The notes below the pieces were generated by a model. That model saw only the letters and a program-made list of their open reading frames with translations. It made no database searches and was not told the origin of the DNA. From an uncultured Flavobacteriaceae bacterium (GTDB taxonomy: Bacteria > Bacteroidota > Bacteroidia > Flavobacteriales > Flavobacteriaceae), in assembly GCA_947502975.1 (NCBI GenBank), contig CANNBV010000002.1:997251-1061250 (forward strand): a DNA stretch of 64,000 nt. The letters run 5' to 3'. Position numbers and translations under genes: made by a program. Numbering within the stretch: the first letter of the stretch is position 1; each line of letters begins with the position of its first letter. Shown here one piece after another: positions 53,319-63,675 of the stretch.

Positions 53319-53385
53319 ATAACTAAATAAATAGATTGCTATTTCTCTCAACCCCAAATGAATTGAAATAGAAAAACTAACAACT

Positions 53386-56300
53386 ATGAAAACGCCTACT
53401 TATGTAAATTACTGTATTACAGCTTTAGTACTCTTACTGAGTGTACAGTTATTTGCCCAAAACTTAGTTCCATTCGTACCAAGGTACGATGAGGCTATTA
53501 AAGGTGATATGCTTTTAATAGGTAATAGTAATGTCGGATTACATGTTACTAATCCTTATAATGGAAATGATACAAATGATAGAGTGAACGCTGCAGTCTA
53601 TGTTGATATAGATGGTGATCCTTCTACATTTAATTCCAGTACTGCAGATTTAGATGTACCAAGTGATACAAATTGTTATCGTATTGTTTATGCAGGTTTG
53701 TATTGGAGTGCAGTAGTTAATGGAAGTGAACCTATATCAAATATAAAGTTCAGAACCCCAGGAGAGCCTTATCAAGATATTACAGGTACAGAAGTTTATT
53801 TTCAAAATGCTGGTAACAACAGAAACTCTAATACTTACGTATACTATCATGATGTAACCGATATACTCACAGCTTTACCAAATCCAGAAGGAACTTATGG
53901 TGTGGCAAATATATCTTCATTGGTAGGCCCGAGGCCTAACTCAGAAGGACTGTCAGCAGGTTGGTCGCTCTTTGTAATTTACGAGGATCCTCTATTGCCA
54001 AGTAAATATATAACCTCTTTTGATGGTTTCACAAAAATCACTAGTGCTATAAATGAAACATTTCCAATATCAGGATTTCAAACGATTCCTGTTGGACCAG
54101 TTCGAGCAAAATTTGCATTTAGTACCATTGAAGGAGATAGACGTTACACAGGAGATTACTTAGAGCTGAATGGTAATATTATTAATGCTACCGATAATTC
54201 AGGAACGGTAATTCGTCCTGGGAATAACTTTTTTAATAGTACAGTTTCTATAATTGATCCTGCTACTAATACACCAGAATTATTTTTCGACAGAAATCCT
54301 GCAGGTACAAATACATTAGGATTCGATGCGGGAATTATAAACATACCAAACGCGGGTAATACTATTATTGGAAATGGAGATACTAATGCAACGATAAGTT
54401 TAGGAAGTACTTTAGATATATATTACTATTATTTCAGTGCCTTTGCTATTGAAATTATTGCACCAAATATAGTGCTTACCAAAATTGTTGAAGATGAATT
54501 TGGTACAGATATAGAGGGGCAAGAAGTAGATCTGGGTGATGAATTAAATTACGTAATAGGATTCCAGAATACAGGTAATGATGATGCTAGGCCACCTGTA
54601 GGAGAAACAGGAATTGTAATAAGGGATATACTGCCAACAAATATTGTATTTAATTATCCTGCCGATATTGTATCCTTGCCAGCAGGTGTTACAGTAAAAA
54701 GTTATGATCCTAATACACGTGAAATAATTTTTCTAGTAGATGAATCCCTTGTAGAGGAAAACGATCCTGTGCAGGATATTCGTTTTAGTGTGACTGTAGT
54801 TTCAGATTGTAGTTTATTAACTGATGCATGTTCAAACATAATTAGTAATCAGGCTTATGTTACGTATCGCGGTACTATAAATGATACTTTTGAAATTTCT
54901 GATGACCCAAGTTATAATAGTAATACGGGATGTTTAATCACACCAAGAGCTACAAACTTTTTAGGGAATTTAAATTGTACGTTTGATGAAAATGTAGTGC
55001 TTTGTGGAGATTCTACAATACTAACAGCTGGTAGTGGATATGATGCTTACACATGGTCAACTACTCCTGGTGGACCAGCTATAGGCACAGGACAATCTTT
55101 TACAGCAACATCTACAGGTACCTATTATGTATTTAATGAAGCAACAGCACCTTGTCAATCTATCACACAAGTATTTAACGTTACACTTTTTGGAGCTAAT
55201 GTTACTAATCCAGTAATTCCTTTTGCGGATGAGGTTGTAATTTGTCCTAATGATGGTAAAGAATTACCAAATATTTTCTTGTGTGGTAATAATGATTCGC
55301 GCTTTATTCAAACGAATATTACTGATACATCTTCCATGATTTGGGAAATTTTAGATGAGTCAAGTTGTACTGCTGTTTTAAATGAAGATTGTGCTAACGA
55401 AAGTGATACCTGTACTTGGAATCAAGTAGCTACAGGACCAAACTATACAGCAGATACGGCAGGACAATATAGGTTAACATTAAATTATGACGGAGGGTGT
55501 TTTAATCAGTTTTATTTTAATGTTTACGAAAACTTATTAATACCTACAGTTGCATCTAGAGATATTATTTGTACTACACCAGGCGAAATAGTTGTAGGTG
55601 GTGTCCCAAGCGGATACGAATACAGTATAGATGGTACAAACTATCAAGCTAGTAATATCTTTTCGGTAAATACAGCAGGAATTTATTCTATATATATCAG
55701 ACAAGTTGGTGTAACACCAAACCCATGTATTTTTACTGTACCTGATGTTCAAATTAGAGAAAGAGATTTTACCGTTCAAACAACAGTAACTCAACCATTA
55801 TGTTATGGTGAATTAGGTAATGTTATAGTGGCTGCTAATGATGCACGACCTCAATATTTCTTTTCTATTTACGATGGGGCTACATTGGTAAATAGTGTTG
55901 GCCCAATTACAGATGATAACTATACGTTTGAAAATTTAAATCCAGGTACATACACTGTTAATGTGTCTACAGAAGATGGATGTACATTTACTGGAGATAT
56001 CGAAATTATTGAACCGTCATTATTAGAAGCAACATCTGCTTTAACTAAACCATTAACCTGTACAAATGGTGAAATTACGGTATATCCTACTGGAGGAACT
56101 GCACCATATTATTACTTTGTTAATGGCGCTTCAACCTTCCAAAGCACACCAATTATAGATGTTCCATCTGCTGGAACATATACGATTAGGGTTGTTGATT
56201 TTAATAACTGTGAAGCTGAAACTACTATCGATGTTGATGCTATTCCAGCTCCAGATTTCACAATAGCGCAAACAAATATTTTGTGTGCTGATGCACCAGG

Positions 56301-59300
56301 TAGTGGAACAATTACTGTTAACGTTACAAATCCGAATGGAAATACATTGCGTTACAGTATTGATAATGGTACTACATATCAAAATTCACCAAACTTTACT
56401 AATGTAATAGCTGGTGATTATGATGTTGTTGTAGAATATACTTTAGGAGCAGACGTTTGTACTACAGCACCGCAAAATATTACGATAACAGCGGCTACTG
56501 CAATTAATGGTACAGTAGCGCTTACAACACCTTATACTTGTACAACTGATGGAATTATAACGGTGTCTGGTGTAACTGGTGGAACAGCGCCATACCAATA
56601 TAGTATTGATGGTGTAAACTTTCAACCAGGAACAACATTTACAGGGTTAACAGACGGAACTTATACAGTTACAGTAAGAGATGCAAATGTATGTACGTTT
56701 GTGGCTGCACCTATAACTGTTGCTTCACTTAATCCGCCAACAGATTTAGATTTCAGCAGTACACCAATAACATGTCCTGCAAATGCATCAGATGTTACGT
56801 TAACTGCTACGGGAGGTTTAAGTCCTTTAGAATATCAAATCATTGCTCCATCAGGATCAGTAACGGCATATCAACCATCAAATATATTTGCTGGATTAGC
56901 TCCTGGGACATACACCTTCCAAGTGCGTGATGCCAACGAATGTACCTATGCTGAGACCTATACTATAGACCCGTTACCTCCATTGACTTTAGGAGCTGTT
57001 ATCACTAAAAATTTAGATTGTACGGCTTCGCCAGATGGCACAATTGAAGGGACAATTTCAGGAGGTACAGCACCTTTTACTTATGCAGTTTCAGTTAATG
57101 GTGGGGCATATACAAGCCTAGGAACTACAGGTACAACATTTACATATAATGTTCCAACGGATGGTAGCTACCAATTCCAGATTACTGATGCTAATAATTG
57201 TATAGCGGAATCCGGAGTGCAAACTATAAATGCAATTTCGTTACCTGAAATCATCTCTGTGGTACAAATTCTAGATATTTTATGTAGTGGTGATGCATCA
57301 GCTGTTATAAATATTACTATTAATAATACTGTTGGTACACCGCCATTTGTTATCAATGTAAATAATGATACTACAGGAACAAATTATGGTACTCAAACCT
57401 CTGGATTACCAGCTGGTGACTACACTATTACTTTAACAGATGCAAATTCATGTACAGATACTGCAACCATAACCATTGCAGAGCCAACACCAATAGACGT
57501 TGTACATACATCTTTACCAATTACTTGTGATATTGCAAGTGGTGGTATTTCACAAGGATCAGTAATTGTACAGAGTGTTACTGGAGGAACTGCACCTTAT
57601 AATTATTATGTAACAGGAACTAATGGATACTCTGCTACAGAATTGAATGCTTCAGGAACTACATCTACTACTTTTGATGTTGTAGATTTTGGTTTATATC
57701 AAATTAATGTTGTAGATGCTAATGGTTGTTCTATATTGGTACAAGATGTATTAGTGGCCTCTCCACCTAACGATTTAGATATTGCTGTAGATACAGCAGT
57801 AGATTGTATTACAGGAGGTGAAGTTACTGTAAGTGTAAGTAGTACTTTAGCTAGTAGCGGACCTTTCTATTTCGATATTTATAGAGGTGTAATTCCTCCA
57901 CCACCACCTGGTGGAACATGGGTCTTACAGGATGCGCCCGTAGTTATAAGTCCAAGAACTACCTTCACTGGTTTAATTCCAGGAGTAACTTATACATTTA
58001 TAGTTTATGATGATTCTACAGGATGTAGCTATTATGAAACTGCAACTGCTTCTATACCTACAAATTCTACATTAACGGCATCTGCTTTAACATCAAACAA
58101 TATTACTTGTGTTGGAAGTGCAGATGGCAATGTATCATTCACTGTAAATAGTGTTTATGCTGTCCCTACAAATGTCAATTATGAAGTATTTAATGCATTA
58201 TCACTTATTTCAACAGGAATTACCGGATCAGGTGTTGTACCTGCAGGTGGTAGCATACCTGTAACAAATTTAGGGCCATTACCTTTTGGCACTTATTTTG
58301 TTTCAATTTCTGAAACTAGTGGTCCAAATGCAGGCTGTGGCGTAGTAACTGTGCCATTTAATATTACAGAATCTGCAATTGATTTAAGCATTACAGCAAC
58401 AGTAGATAGAAATGCAAATTGTAATCCAAATTCTGGATTAATAAGTGCGATTGCTAGAGATGGAACGCCTCCATACACATATCAAATTACTACATCTAGT
58501 ACAGCACCTTTAGCAACAGATCCTTTATGGGCTTCTGCAAATACATTTAATGTTGATGCAAATACCTATTTTGTTCATGTTAAGGATGCGTATAATTGTA
58601 TTAAAACCACAACAGCATTAGTTTTACCTCAAGATCCAGAACCAGTAATTGATGCAGTTTTAAACAATCAATGTACAGTAGCAGAAGGTAATTTTGAAAT
58701 TGATGTAACTTTAACTACAGCAGGAATTGCGCCTTATAGCTACAGTATTGATGGTGGTACATTTCAAACTAGAACAGCACCATTTAGCGTATCTAATTTA
58801 GCTTCAGGAATACATACTGTCGAAATTCAAGATGCTAATGGTTGTGGTAATTTAGTGACTGTTGATATTGCGCCTCCAGTTAATCTCACACCTAGTGTAA
58901 CAGCATTGCCTACTTGTGATAATGACGATGGACAAATTACTATTACAGGCACAGGAGGTACTGGAGTCTACACGTATACAATTAGTCCAAATCCAGCAAG
59001 TATTAGTTTAAGTGGAAATGTGTTTTCTGGAGTGCCTTCAGGAACATATACAGTAACCATTACAGATGCGAATACATGTTTTGCAGATGTCGAGGTTGTT
59101 TTACCAGAAGCTATTCCAGCAATAGTATCTACAACGCCTTCAGCCGTAACATGTTTTGGTGATAATACAGGTAGTTTTGAACTTAATGTTAGCAATTATT
59201 CAGGGCCATATACTTATGAGGTTTTTGATAGTACTTCAACATCAGTAACGGGAATTGTTAACGCAAATACATCCACAAACCCTCAATTGATTTCTAGTAT

Positions 59301-61632
59301 GATAGCTGGAAATTATACGGTAGTGGTTACGCAAACGGCTATTCCGTTCTGTGTATCAACTTCTAGTGTTATTATTCAATCTCCACCTGAACCATTGGTT
59401 GTTGTTGCAACTGAAACATCAAACGTAACATGTGATAATGATAGCGGTACTATAACTGCTGTTGCAAGTGGTGGTTATGGAGACTACGAATATGAGTTAA
59501 CAGGTACTGCAACAATAGCATTCTCACCTAACGGGACATTCAACAATTTAGCAGCAGGTGTATACACTGTTAATGTGCGTGATGCAGGCGGATGTATAGC
59601 TTCAGATGATGTAACACTTATTATTCCAAATCCAATAGATGCGACAATTTCTGCTAGTACAACATTATTGTCTTGTTTTGGAGATACTAATGCAACTATT
59701 ACAATTACAAATACTACTGGAGGACAAGGTACAAACTATACATATGTATTGAATCAAATTGCACCTACAGTATCGGCATCAGGACCACAAACATCTACTG
59801 TTTTTGATAATTTAGGAGCAGGAACATACAATGTAACTGTAACCGATGGTTATAATTGTGAATTTAATACACCTAATGTTGTAATTGATGAGCCTACAGA
59901 AGTACAAGCAACTTTAGTAAAAGCAACATCTCAAACCTGTTTAACAGAGTCAACATTAACCTTAAGTGCTTCTGGAGGAAATGGACCGTATAGCTATAGT
60001 GCAGATAGTAATTTCTCATCTGTAATAGGTACGTTTACAACATCAGTAACATTTACAGTTATAGCAGGTGAATATCAATATTATGTTAGAGATGTAAATG
60101 GTTGTATTGCCGATGTATCTAATCAAATTACGATTGATCCGTTACCAGATTTAACGATTACACTAGATGCTATGAATGCAACTATTAATTGTACAGGAGA
60201 TACAACAGGTGTAATTATTGCAAAAGCTGAAGGTGGACTTGGTAACTATGTTTACACGCTTCAAGACACCTCTGGAAACGCAATTCCAGCAACACAAAAT
60301 AGTCCAGGTGTATTTACCGAACTACCTGCAGGAAATTATCAGGTTAGAGTTGATAGTGGTGATTGTTTAACAACATCTGCTACAATTCCAATTACTGAGC
60401 CATCTTTGCCGCTTGAGGTAACTTTCAATACGACGGATGTTACTTGTACAGGTGAAAATAATGGTTCGATTGAAATCATTGCAACTGGTGGAACAGGTAC
60501 TATCAAATATGCCATATCACCACAGTTAAATCAATTCTTTGATGAACCTATTTTTGAAGATTTAGCTCCAGGAGCTTATCAGGCAGTCGTTCAAGATGAA
60601 TTAGGGTGTTTTGTAATTATTGATTTTACAATAGACGAACCAGCTCCTGTGTTCTTAACTGTTGTGCCTAATTCTATAATTCCAGAATTATGTTCAGGAG
60701 AATTAAACGGTGCATTTAGTGTAGATATTTCAGGAGGAAGTTTACCATACAGTGTAAGTTTAGATGATTATGATGGGCCTTATACTACAGGAACAATAAC
60801 GCAAACAGTTTTTGATTTTACCGCTTTAGCTGGGGGAAACCATGTGGTTTATATTAGAGATGCAGAAGGTTGTGAAGTGGAATTCGAAATTGATTTCCCA
60901 GAGTCAATTTTAATCAATCCACAATTGACTATTGATTATGGATGTATTGATAATACATCTACAAATATAGTTACTGTTAGCTTAGATCCAGATAATATAG
61001 ATCCAGCAGATTTAGAATATGCATTAGATGGCGGACCATACCAATTGGAAAATACATTTACAAATGTAGCTTCTGGTTTAGACCATTATATCGATGTAAG
61101 GCATTCAAATGGATGTGTGCAACGTAGTGTATTATTTGATATTGACGATTACCAACCGTTAGCTATGACACTTTCTGAAAGTGGTCGTCTTAACGAAATA
61201 GAAGCAACTACTACTGGTGGTACAGGAAACTATGAATATTTCCTTAATGGAGAATCATACGGAGATACGAATACGTTTATTATTTACGCTTCAGGTATAT
61301 ATACTGTAACTGTGGTAGATAGTAATGGCTGTTCAGTTGAAGCATCTATACCAATGGAATTTATTGATATATGTATCCAAAACTATTTTACACCAAATGC
61401 TGATGGTACTCTCGATAGTTGGGGTGTAGGTTGTTCAACTCAGTATGACGATTTAACCTTTGATATTTTCGATAGATATGGTCGTAAAATAGCAACATTA
61501 AATGTAAATGAAAAATGGGATGGTACTTATAAAGGTGAAGAATTACCTACTGGAGATTACTGGTATGTGGTGAAGTTAAACGATAGTAGAAACGATAAAG
61601 AATTCGTAGGGCATTTTACCCTCTATAGATAA
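53386..61632 (+). CDS. sprB: SprB-like giant gliding adhesin with type-B T9SS sorting domain
   Basis: A 2748-residue surface adhesin. The N-terminus has a signal peptide (VLLLSVQLFAQ) and a unique region with DUF11/isopeptide-like features (about 370-500, LNYVIGFQNTGNDDA). From about 717 to 2660 there are some 22-23 repeats of about 85 residues, each ending in the SprB-repeat pattern G-TYTVTV-DANGC; examples are GTYTVTVRDANVC and GIYTVTVVDSNGC. The last 85 residues (CIQNYFTPNADGTLDSWGVG ... EFVGHFTLYR) are the type-B CHU_C sorting domain, in a variant without the usual PNGDG. It is shorter than the 6497-residue SprB of F. johnsoniae. It should be moved along the cell by the gliding machinery. 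Confidence 0.9.
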   Translation: MKTPTYVNYCITALVLLLSVQLFAQNLVPFVPRYDEAIKGDMLLIGNSNVGLHVTNPYNGNDTNDRVNAAVYVDIDGDPSTFNSSTADLDVPSDTNCYRIVYAGLYWSAVVNGSEPISNIKFRTPGEPYQDITGTEVYFQNAGNNRNSNTYVYYHDVTDILTALPNPEGTYGVANISSLVGPRPNSEGLSAGWSLFVIYEDPLLPSKYITSFDGFTKITSAINETFPISGFQTIPVGPVRAKFAFSTIEGDRRYTGDYLELNGNIINATDNSGTVIRPGNNFFNSTVSIIDPATNTPELFFDRNPAGTNTLGFDAGIINIPNAGNTIIGNGDTNATISLGSTLDIYYYYFSAFAIEIIAPNIVLTKIVEDEFGTDIEGQEVDLGDELNYVIGFQNTGNDDARPPVGETGIVIRDILPTNIVFNYPADIVSLPAGVTVKSYDPNTREIIFLVDESLVEENDPVQDIRFSVTVVSDCSLLTDACSNIISNQAYVTYRGTINDTFEISDDPSYNSNTGCLITPRATNFLGNLNCTFDENVVLCGDSTILTAGSGYDAYTWSTTPGGPAIGTGQSFTATSTGTYYVFNEATAPCQSITQVFNVTLFGANVTNPVIPFADEVVICPNDGKELPNIFLCGNNDSRFIQTNITDTSSMIWEILDESSCTAVLNEDCANESDTCTWNQVATGPNYTADTAGQYRLTLNYDGGCFNQFYFNVYENLLIPTVASRDIICTTPGEIVVGGVPSGYEYSIDGTNYQASNIFSVNTAGIYSIYIRQVGVTPNPCIFTVPDVQIRERDFTVQTTVTQPLCYGELGNVIVAANDARPQYFFSIYDGATLVNSVGPITDDNYTFENLNPGTYTVNVSTEDGCTFTGDIEIIEPSLLEATSALTKPLTCTNGEITVYPTGGTAPYYYFVNGASTFQSTPIIDVPSAGTYTIRVVDFNNCEAETTIDVDAIPAPDFTIAQTNILCADAPGSGTITVNVTNPNGNTLRYSIDNGTTYQNSPNFTNVIAGDYDVVVEYTLGADVCTTAPQNITITAATAINGTVALTTPYTCTTDGIITVSGVTGGTAPYQYSIDGVNFQPGTTFTGLTDGTYTVTVRDANVCTFVAAPITVASLNPPTDLDFSSTPITCPANASDVTLTATGGLSPLEYQIIAPSGSVTAYQPSNIFAGLAPGTYTFQVRDANECTYAETYTIDPLPPLTLGAVITKNLDCTASPDGTIEGTISGGTAPFTYAVSVNGGAYTSLGTTGTTFTYNVPTDGSYQFQITDANNCIAESGVQTINAISLPEIISVVQILDILCSGDASAVINITINNTVGTPPFVINVNNDTTGTNYGTQTSGLPAGDYTITLTDANSCTDTATITIAEPTPIDVVHTSLPITCDIASGGISQGSVIVQSVTGGTAPYNYYVTGTNGYSATELNASGTTSTTFDVVDFGLYQINVVDANGCSILVQDVLVASPPNDLDIAVDTAVDCITGGEVTVSVSSTLASSGPFYFDIYRGVIPPPPPGGTWVLQDAPVVISPRTTFTGLIPGVTYTFIVYDDSTGCSYYETATASIPTNSTLTASALTSNNITCVGSADGNVSFTVNSVYAVPTNVNYEVFNALSLISTGITGSGVVPAGGSIPVTNLGPLPFGTYFVSISETSGPNAGCGVVTVPFNITESAIDLSITATVDRNANCNPNSGLISAIARDGTPPYTYQITTSSTAPLATDPLWASANTFNVDANTYFVHVKDAYNCIKTTTALVLPQDPEPVIDAVLNNQCTVAEGNFEIDVTLTTAGIAPYSYSIDGGTFQTRTAPFSVSNLASGIHTVEIQDANGCGNLVTVDIAPPVNLTPSVTALPTCDNDDGQITITGTGGTGVYTYTISPNPASISLSGNVFSGVPSGTYTVTITDANTCFADVEVVLPEAIPAIVSTTPSAVTCFGDNTGSFELNVSNYSGPYTYEVFDSTSTSVTGIVNANTSTNPQLISSMIAGNYTVVVTQTAIPFCVSTSSVIIQSPPEPLVVVATETSNVTCDNDSGTITAVASGGYGDYEYELTGTATIAFSPNGTFNNLAAGVYTVNVRDAGGCIASDDVTLIIPNPIDATISASTTLLSCFGDTNATITITNTTGGQGTNYTYVLNQIAPTVSASGPQTSTVFDNLGAGTYNVTVTDGYNCEFNTPNVVIDEPTEVQATLVKATSQTCLTESTLTLSASGGNGPYSYSADSNFSSVIGTFTTSVTFTVIAGEYQYYVRDVNGCIADVSNQITIDPLPDLTITLDAMNATINCTGDTTGVIIAKAEGGLGNYVYTLQDTSGNAIPATQNSPGVFTELPAGNYQVRVDSGDCLTTSATIPITEPSLPLEVTFNTTDVTCTGENNGSIEIIATGGTGTIKYAISPQLNQFFDEPIFEDLAPGAYQAVVQDELGCFVIIDFTIDEPAPVFLTVVPNSIIPELCSGELNGAFSVDISGGSLPYSVSLDDYDGPYTTGTITQTVFDFTALAGGNHVVYIRDAEGCEVEFEIDFPESILINPQLTIDYGCIDNTSTNIVTVSLDPDNIDPADLEYALDGGPYQLENTFTNVASGLDHYIDVRHSNGCVQRSVLFDIDDYQPLAMTLSESGRLNEIEATTTGGTGNYEYFLNGESYGDTNTFIIYASGIYTVTVVDSNGCSVEASIPMEFIDICIQNYFTPNADGTLDSWGVGCSTQYDDLTFDIFDRYGRKIATLNVNEKWDGTYKGEELPTGDYWYVVKLNDSRNDKEFVGHFTLYR

Positions 61633-61672
61633 CATGAAGACGATGATGAAGAAAGACATAAAATATATTAAG

Positions 61673-62650
61673 ATGCGAAAAATAATAATAGCCTTGTTAC
61701 TATTATTTGTAGTGAATAGTTACGGACAAGAGTTAAATTTACCTGTGTTTACACAGTACCTGGCAGATAACAATTTTGTTGTGTCTCCCACGTATGCAGG
61801 TATTGGAGATAATTTAAAAGTTAGAGCAAACGGATTAACACAATGGGTTGGTATTAAAGGCGCACCAGATAACCTATCTATTTATGGAGATGTGAGAATT
61901 GCTGATAGAACAGGTATTGGAACATCTTTTTACAGAGATAGAAATGGAAACACTATTCAATCTGGAGCTAAGTTTACTTTTGCGCATCACCTAATTTTAG
62001 ACTATTACTCAAAGCAATACTTGTCTTTTGGTATTTCATATAATTTGAACAACTTTAGAATTGATATCAATAATTTTAATACAACCTATGAAAATCCTAC
62101 GATAGACCCTTTTGTTACAGACGATAGAAGGACAACTAACCATAACTTTGATGTGGGAGCACTTTACAGATACGGAGGTTATTTTTTAAGTGTGAATGTT
62201 AACAATATTTTACCAAAGAATTTTGATGAATTTATAAGAAGAACAGAACCAAACCTTTTATTGAACTATCAAATATATTCTGGGTATACCTTTAGAGGGC
62301 CTAAAAAGAGTGGTTTGGAGTTTGAACCCTCAGTATTTTTCCAATGGTTTGATAGTGATGATCGTTCAGCTACCGATTTAAATTTTAAATTCAGAAAATA
62401 TAACCGCTATGGTGATTATTATTGGGGAGGTTTATCGTATCGTTTCTTGAATGATCAAGTATTAAAACCTTTAAATATTGGACCAATGGTTGGTTTCCAA
62501 AAAAACATATTTTATTTTGGATATGCATACCAAATTACAACTAATGAATTAGCTGCTTATAATTCAGGAACTCACGTTATAACCATTGGTGTTAACTTTT
62601 TACAAGGTATTAGTAATTGTCCGTGTACACAAGATCCGGTTCACGATTAA
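61673..62650 (+). CDS. sprF: SprF, PorP/SprF-family type IX secretion partner of SprB
   Basis: About 325 residues from ATG at 61673 (MRKIIIALLLLFVVNSYGQ), which opens a signal peptide; ATG at 61634, one base after sprB, would add 13 polar residues and is less likely. The mature sequence (LPVFTQYLADNNFVVSPTYAG) is the classical PorP/SprF opening followed by an outer-membrane barrel of 14-16 strands, ending in HVITIGVNFLQGISNCPC. SprF is specifically required for secretion of SprB in F. johnsoniae. It closes the operon. Confidence 0.92.
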   Translation: MRKIIIALLLLFVVNSYGQELNLPVFTQYLADNNFVVSPTYAGIGDNLKVRANGLTQWVGIKGAPDNLSIYGDVRIADRTGIGTSFYRDRNGNTIQSGAKFTFAHHLILDYYSKQYLSFGISYNLNNFRIDINNFNTTYENPTIDPFVTDDRRTTNHNFDVGALYRYGGYFLSVNVNNILPKNFDEFIRRTEPNLLLNYQIYSGYTFRGPKKSGLEFEPSVFFQWFDSDDRSATDLNFKFRKYNRYGDYYWGGLSYRFLNDQVLKPLNIGPMVGFQKNIFYFGYAYQITTNELAAYNSGTHVITIGVNFLQGISNCPCTQDPVHD

Positions 62651-62725
62651 TAGTGTTTTTTGAGATTGCCTAATTAGATTCATTTCTTTTTCTTAAATTG
62701 AGAAATACAATCAAAAACTAAAAAC

Positions 62726-63004
62726 ATGGCATCTAAAAAAACAATTATTAAAAAGATACAAATAGTACTCACTAAGCATTTTGAATCTCCACAAGACGCT
62801 TTTAATTTTTTCGATAAAAGTGGTGATGGGAAACTGTCTAAGAAGGAAGTAGTTCGCCTTTTAAAAGAAGCTGAAATCAACGGATTCATTCGCGGTTTAG
62901 TGGGGTCAAAATTAATTGAAGGTTATGATAAAGATGGTGATGGGAAAATAGATTGGAAAGAATTTAAAACTGCAGTTGCTGAAATGGCGAAAGATATTAA
63001 GTAA
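62726..63004 (+). CDS. Small EF-hand calcium-binding protein
   Basis: A 92-residue cytoplasmic-looking protein without a signal peptide. Two EF-hand loops are clear: DKSGDGKLSKKEV (about 31-43) and DKDGDGKIDWKEF (about 70-82). The residues at loop positions 1, 3, 5, and 12 are suited to calcium binding. It lies 75 nt after sprF and shares one base with the following lipoprotein gene (TAATG). Calcium sensing near the adhesin operon is suggestive but not proven. Confidence 0.85.
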   Translation: MASKKTIIKKIQIVLTKHFESPQDAFNFFDKSGDGKLSKKEVVRLLKEAEINGFIRGLVGSKLIEGYDKDGDGKIDWKEFKTAVAEMAKDIK

Positions 63005-63672
63005 TGAAATTAAAGATTTTACTTTTAATTATTGTACTTCTATCTATTTCATGCACCAATCAAAAAACCACTGATAATAAACTAAAGAATAGTATAATAG
63101 AGATATATGTTCCTAAGAATAGAATAAAGAGTAAAATGGGGATTGATTTACCCAAAGAAATTAAAACTACTCGGAGACCTTTTTCAGAATTTGATTCTAT
63201 TGGGATTGAACAAACTAGGTATGATACGATAAACAAAAGGCGTATTTTTACTGGTGAATTTGAGTCAAATGAATTAGACTTGAGAGAATTTCCATTAATA
63301 AAAGATTCTGAAATTATTGGTTTTGATTTTAACACAAATGAATTAATACTCACACAAAGTGGTGCAAAAAAAATTTATGAACAGCCTTCAGACTGGTGGT
63401 GGAGTATTCAATTTATTATCACAGCGAATCGAACCCCAATTTTAAATGGCTATTTTTTTAATTCCCTTTCTTCATCTTATGTTGATGCTTATCAAATTGA
63501 ATACACAAATTATAATGATAATGTAAAGAACCGTAAAGGAGAACACCGTTTTATAATTAGAAATAAAGCTATAATTGATGGATTAGAAAAATACAATCAA
63601 CTTCCTGATTTAAGATCAAATAAATTATTCTTCTATGCTTTTGAAAATAGACCAAAAAGAAATTTAGAATAA
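63004..63672 (+). CDS. Hypothetical lipoprotein coupled to the EF-hand gene
   Basis: A 222-residue lipoprotein (lipobox LSISC, Cys about 17). The mature part is polar with beta-rich stretches (NSIIEIYVPKNRIKSK, IGFDFNTNELILTQ) and a YQIEYTNYNDNV-type segment; no family is recognised. It is translationally coupled to the EF-hand gene by a 1-nt overlap, so the two may act together. It ends 3 nt before yjbQ. Confidence 0.6.
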   Translation: MKLKILLLIIVLLSISCTNQKTTDNKLKNSIIEIYVPKNRIKSKMGIDLPKEIKTTRRPFSEFDSIGIEQTRYDTINKRRIFTGEFESNELDLREFPLIKDSEIIGFDFNTNELILTQSGAKKIYEQPSDWWWSIQFIITANRTPILNGYFFNSLSSSYVDAYQIEYTNYNDNVKNRKGEHRFIIRNKAIIDGLEKYNQLPDLRSNKLFFYAFENRPKRNLE

Positions 63673-63675
63673 ACT

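Noticed and set aside
53386-61632. Tandem DNA repeats or a CRISPR-like array in the 8-kb sprB gene
   Set aside because: The periodicity is at the protein level (about 85 residues) with divergent DNA; no identical direct repeats with spacers are seen.
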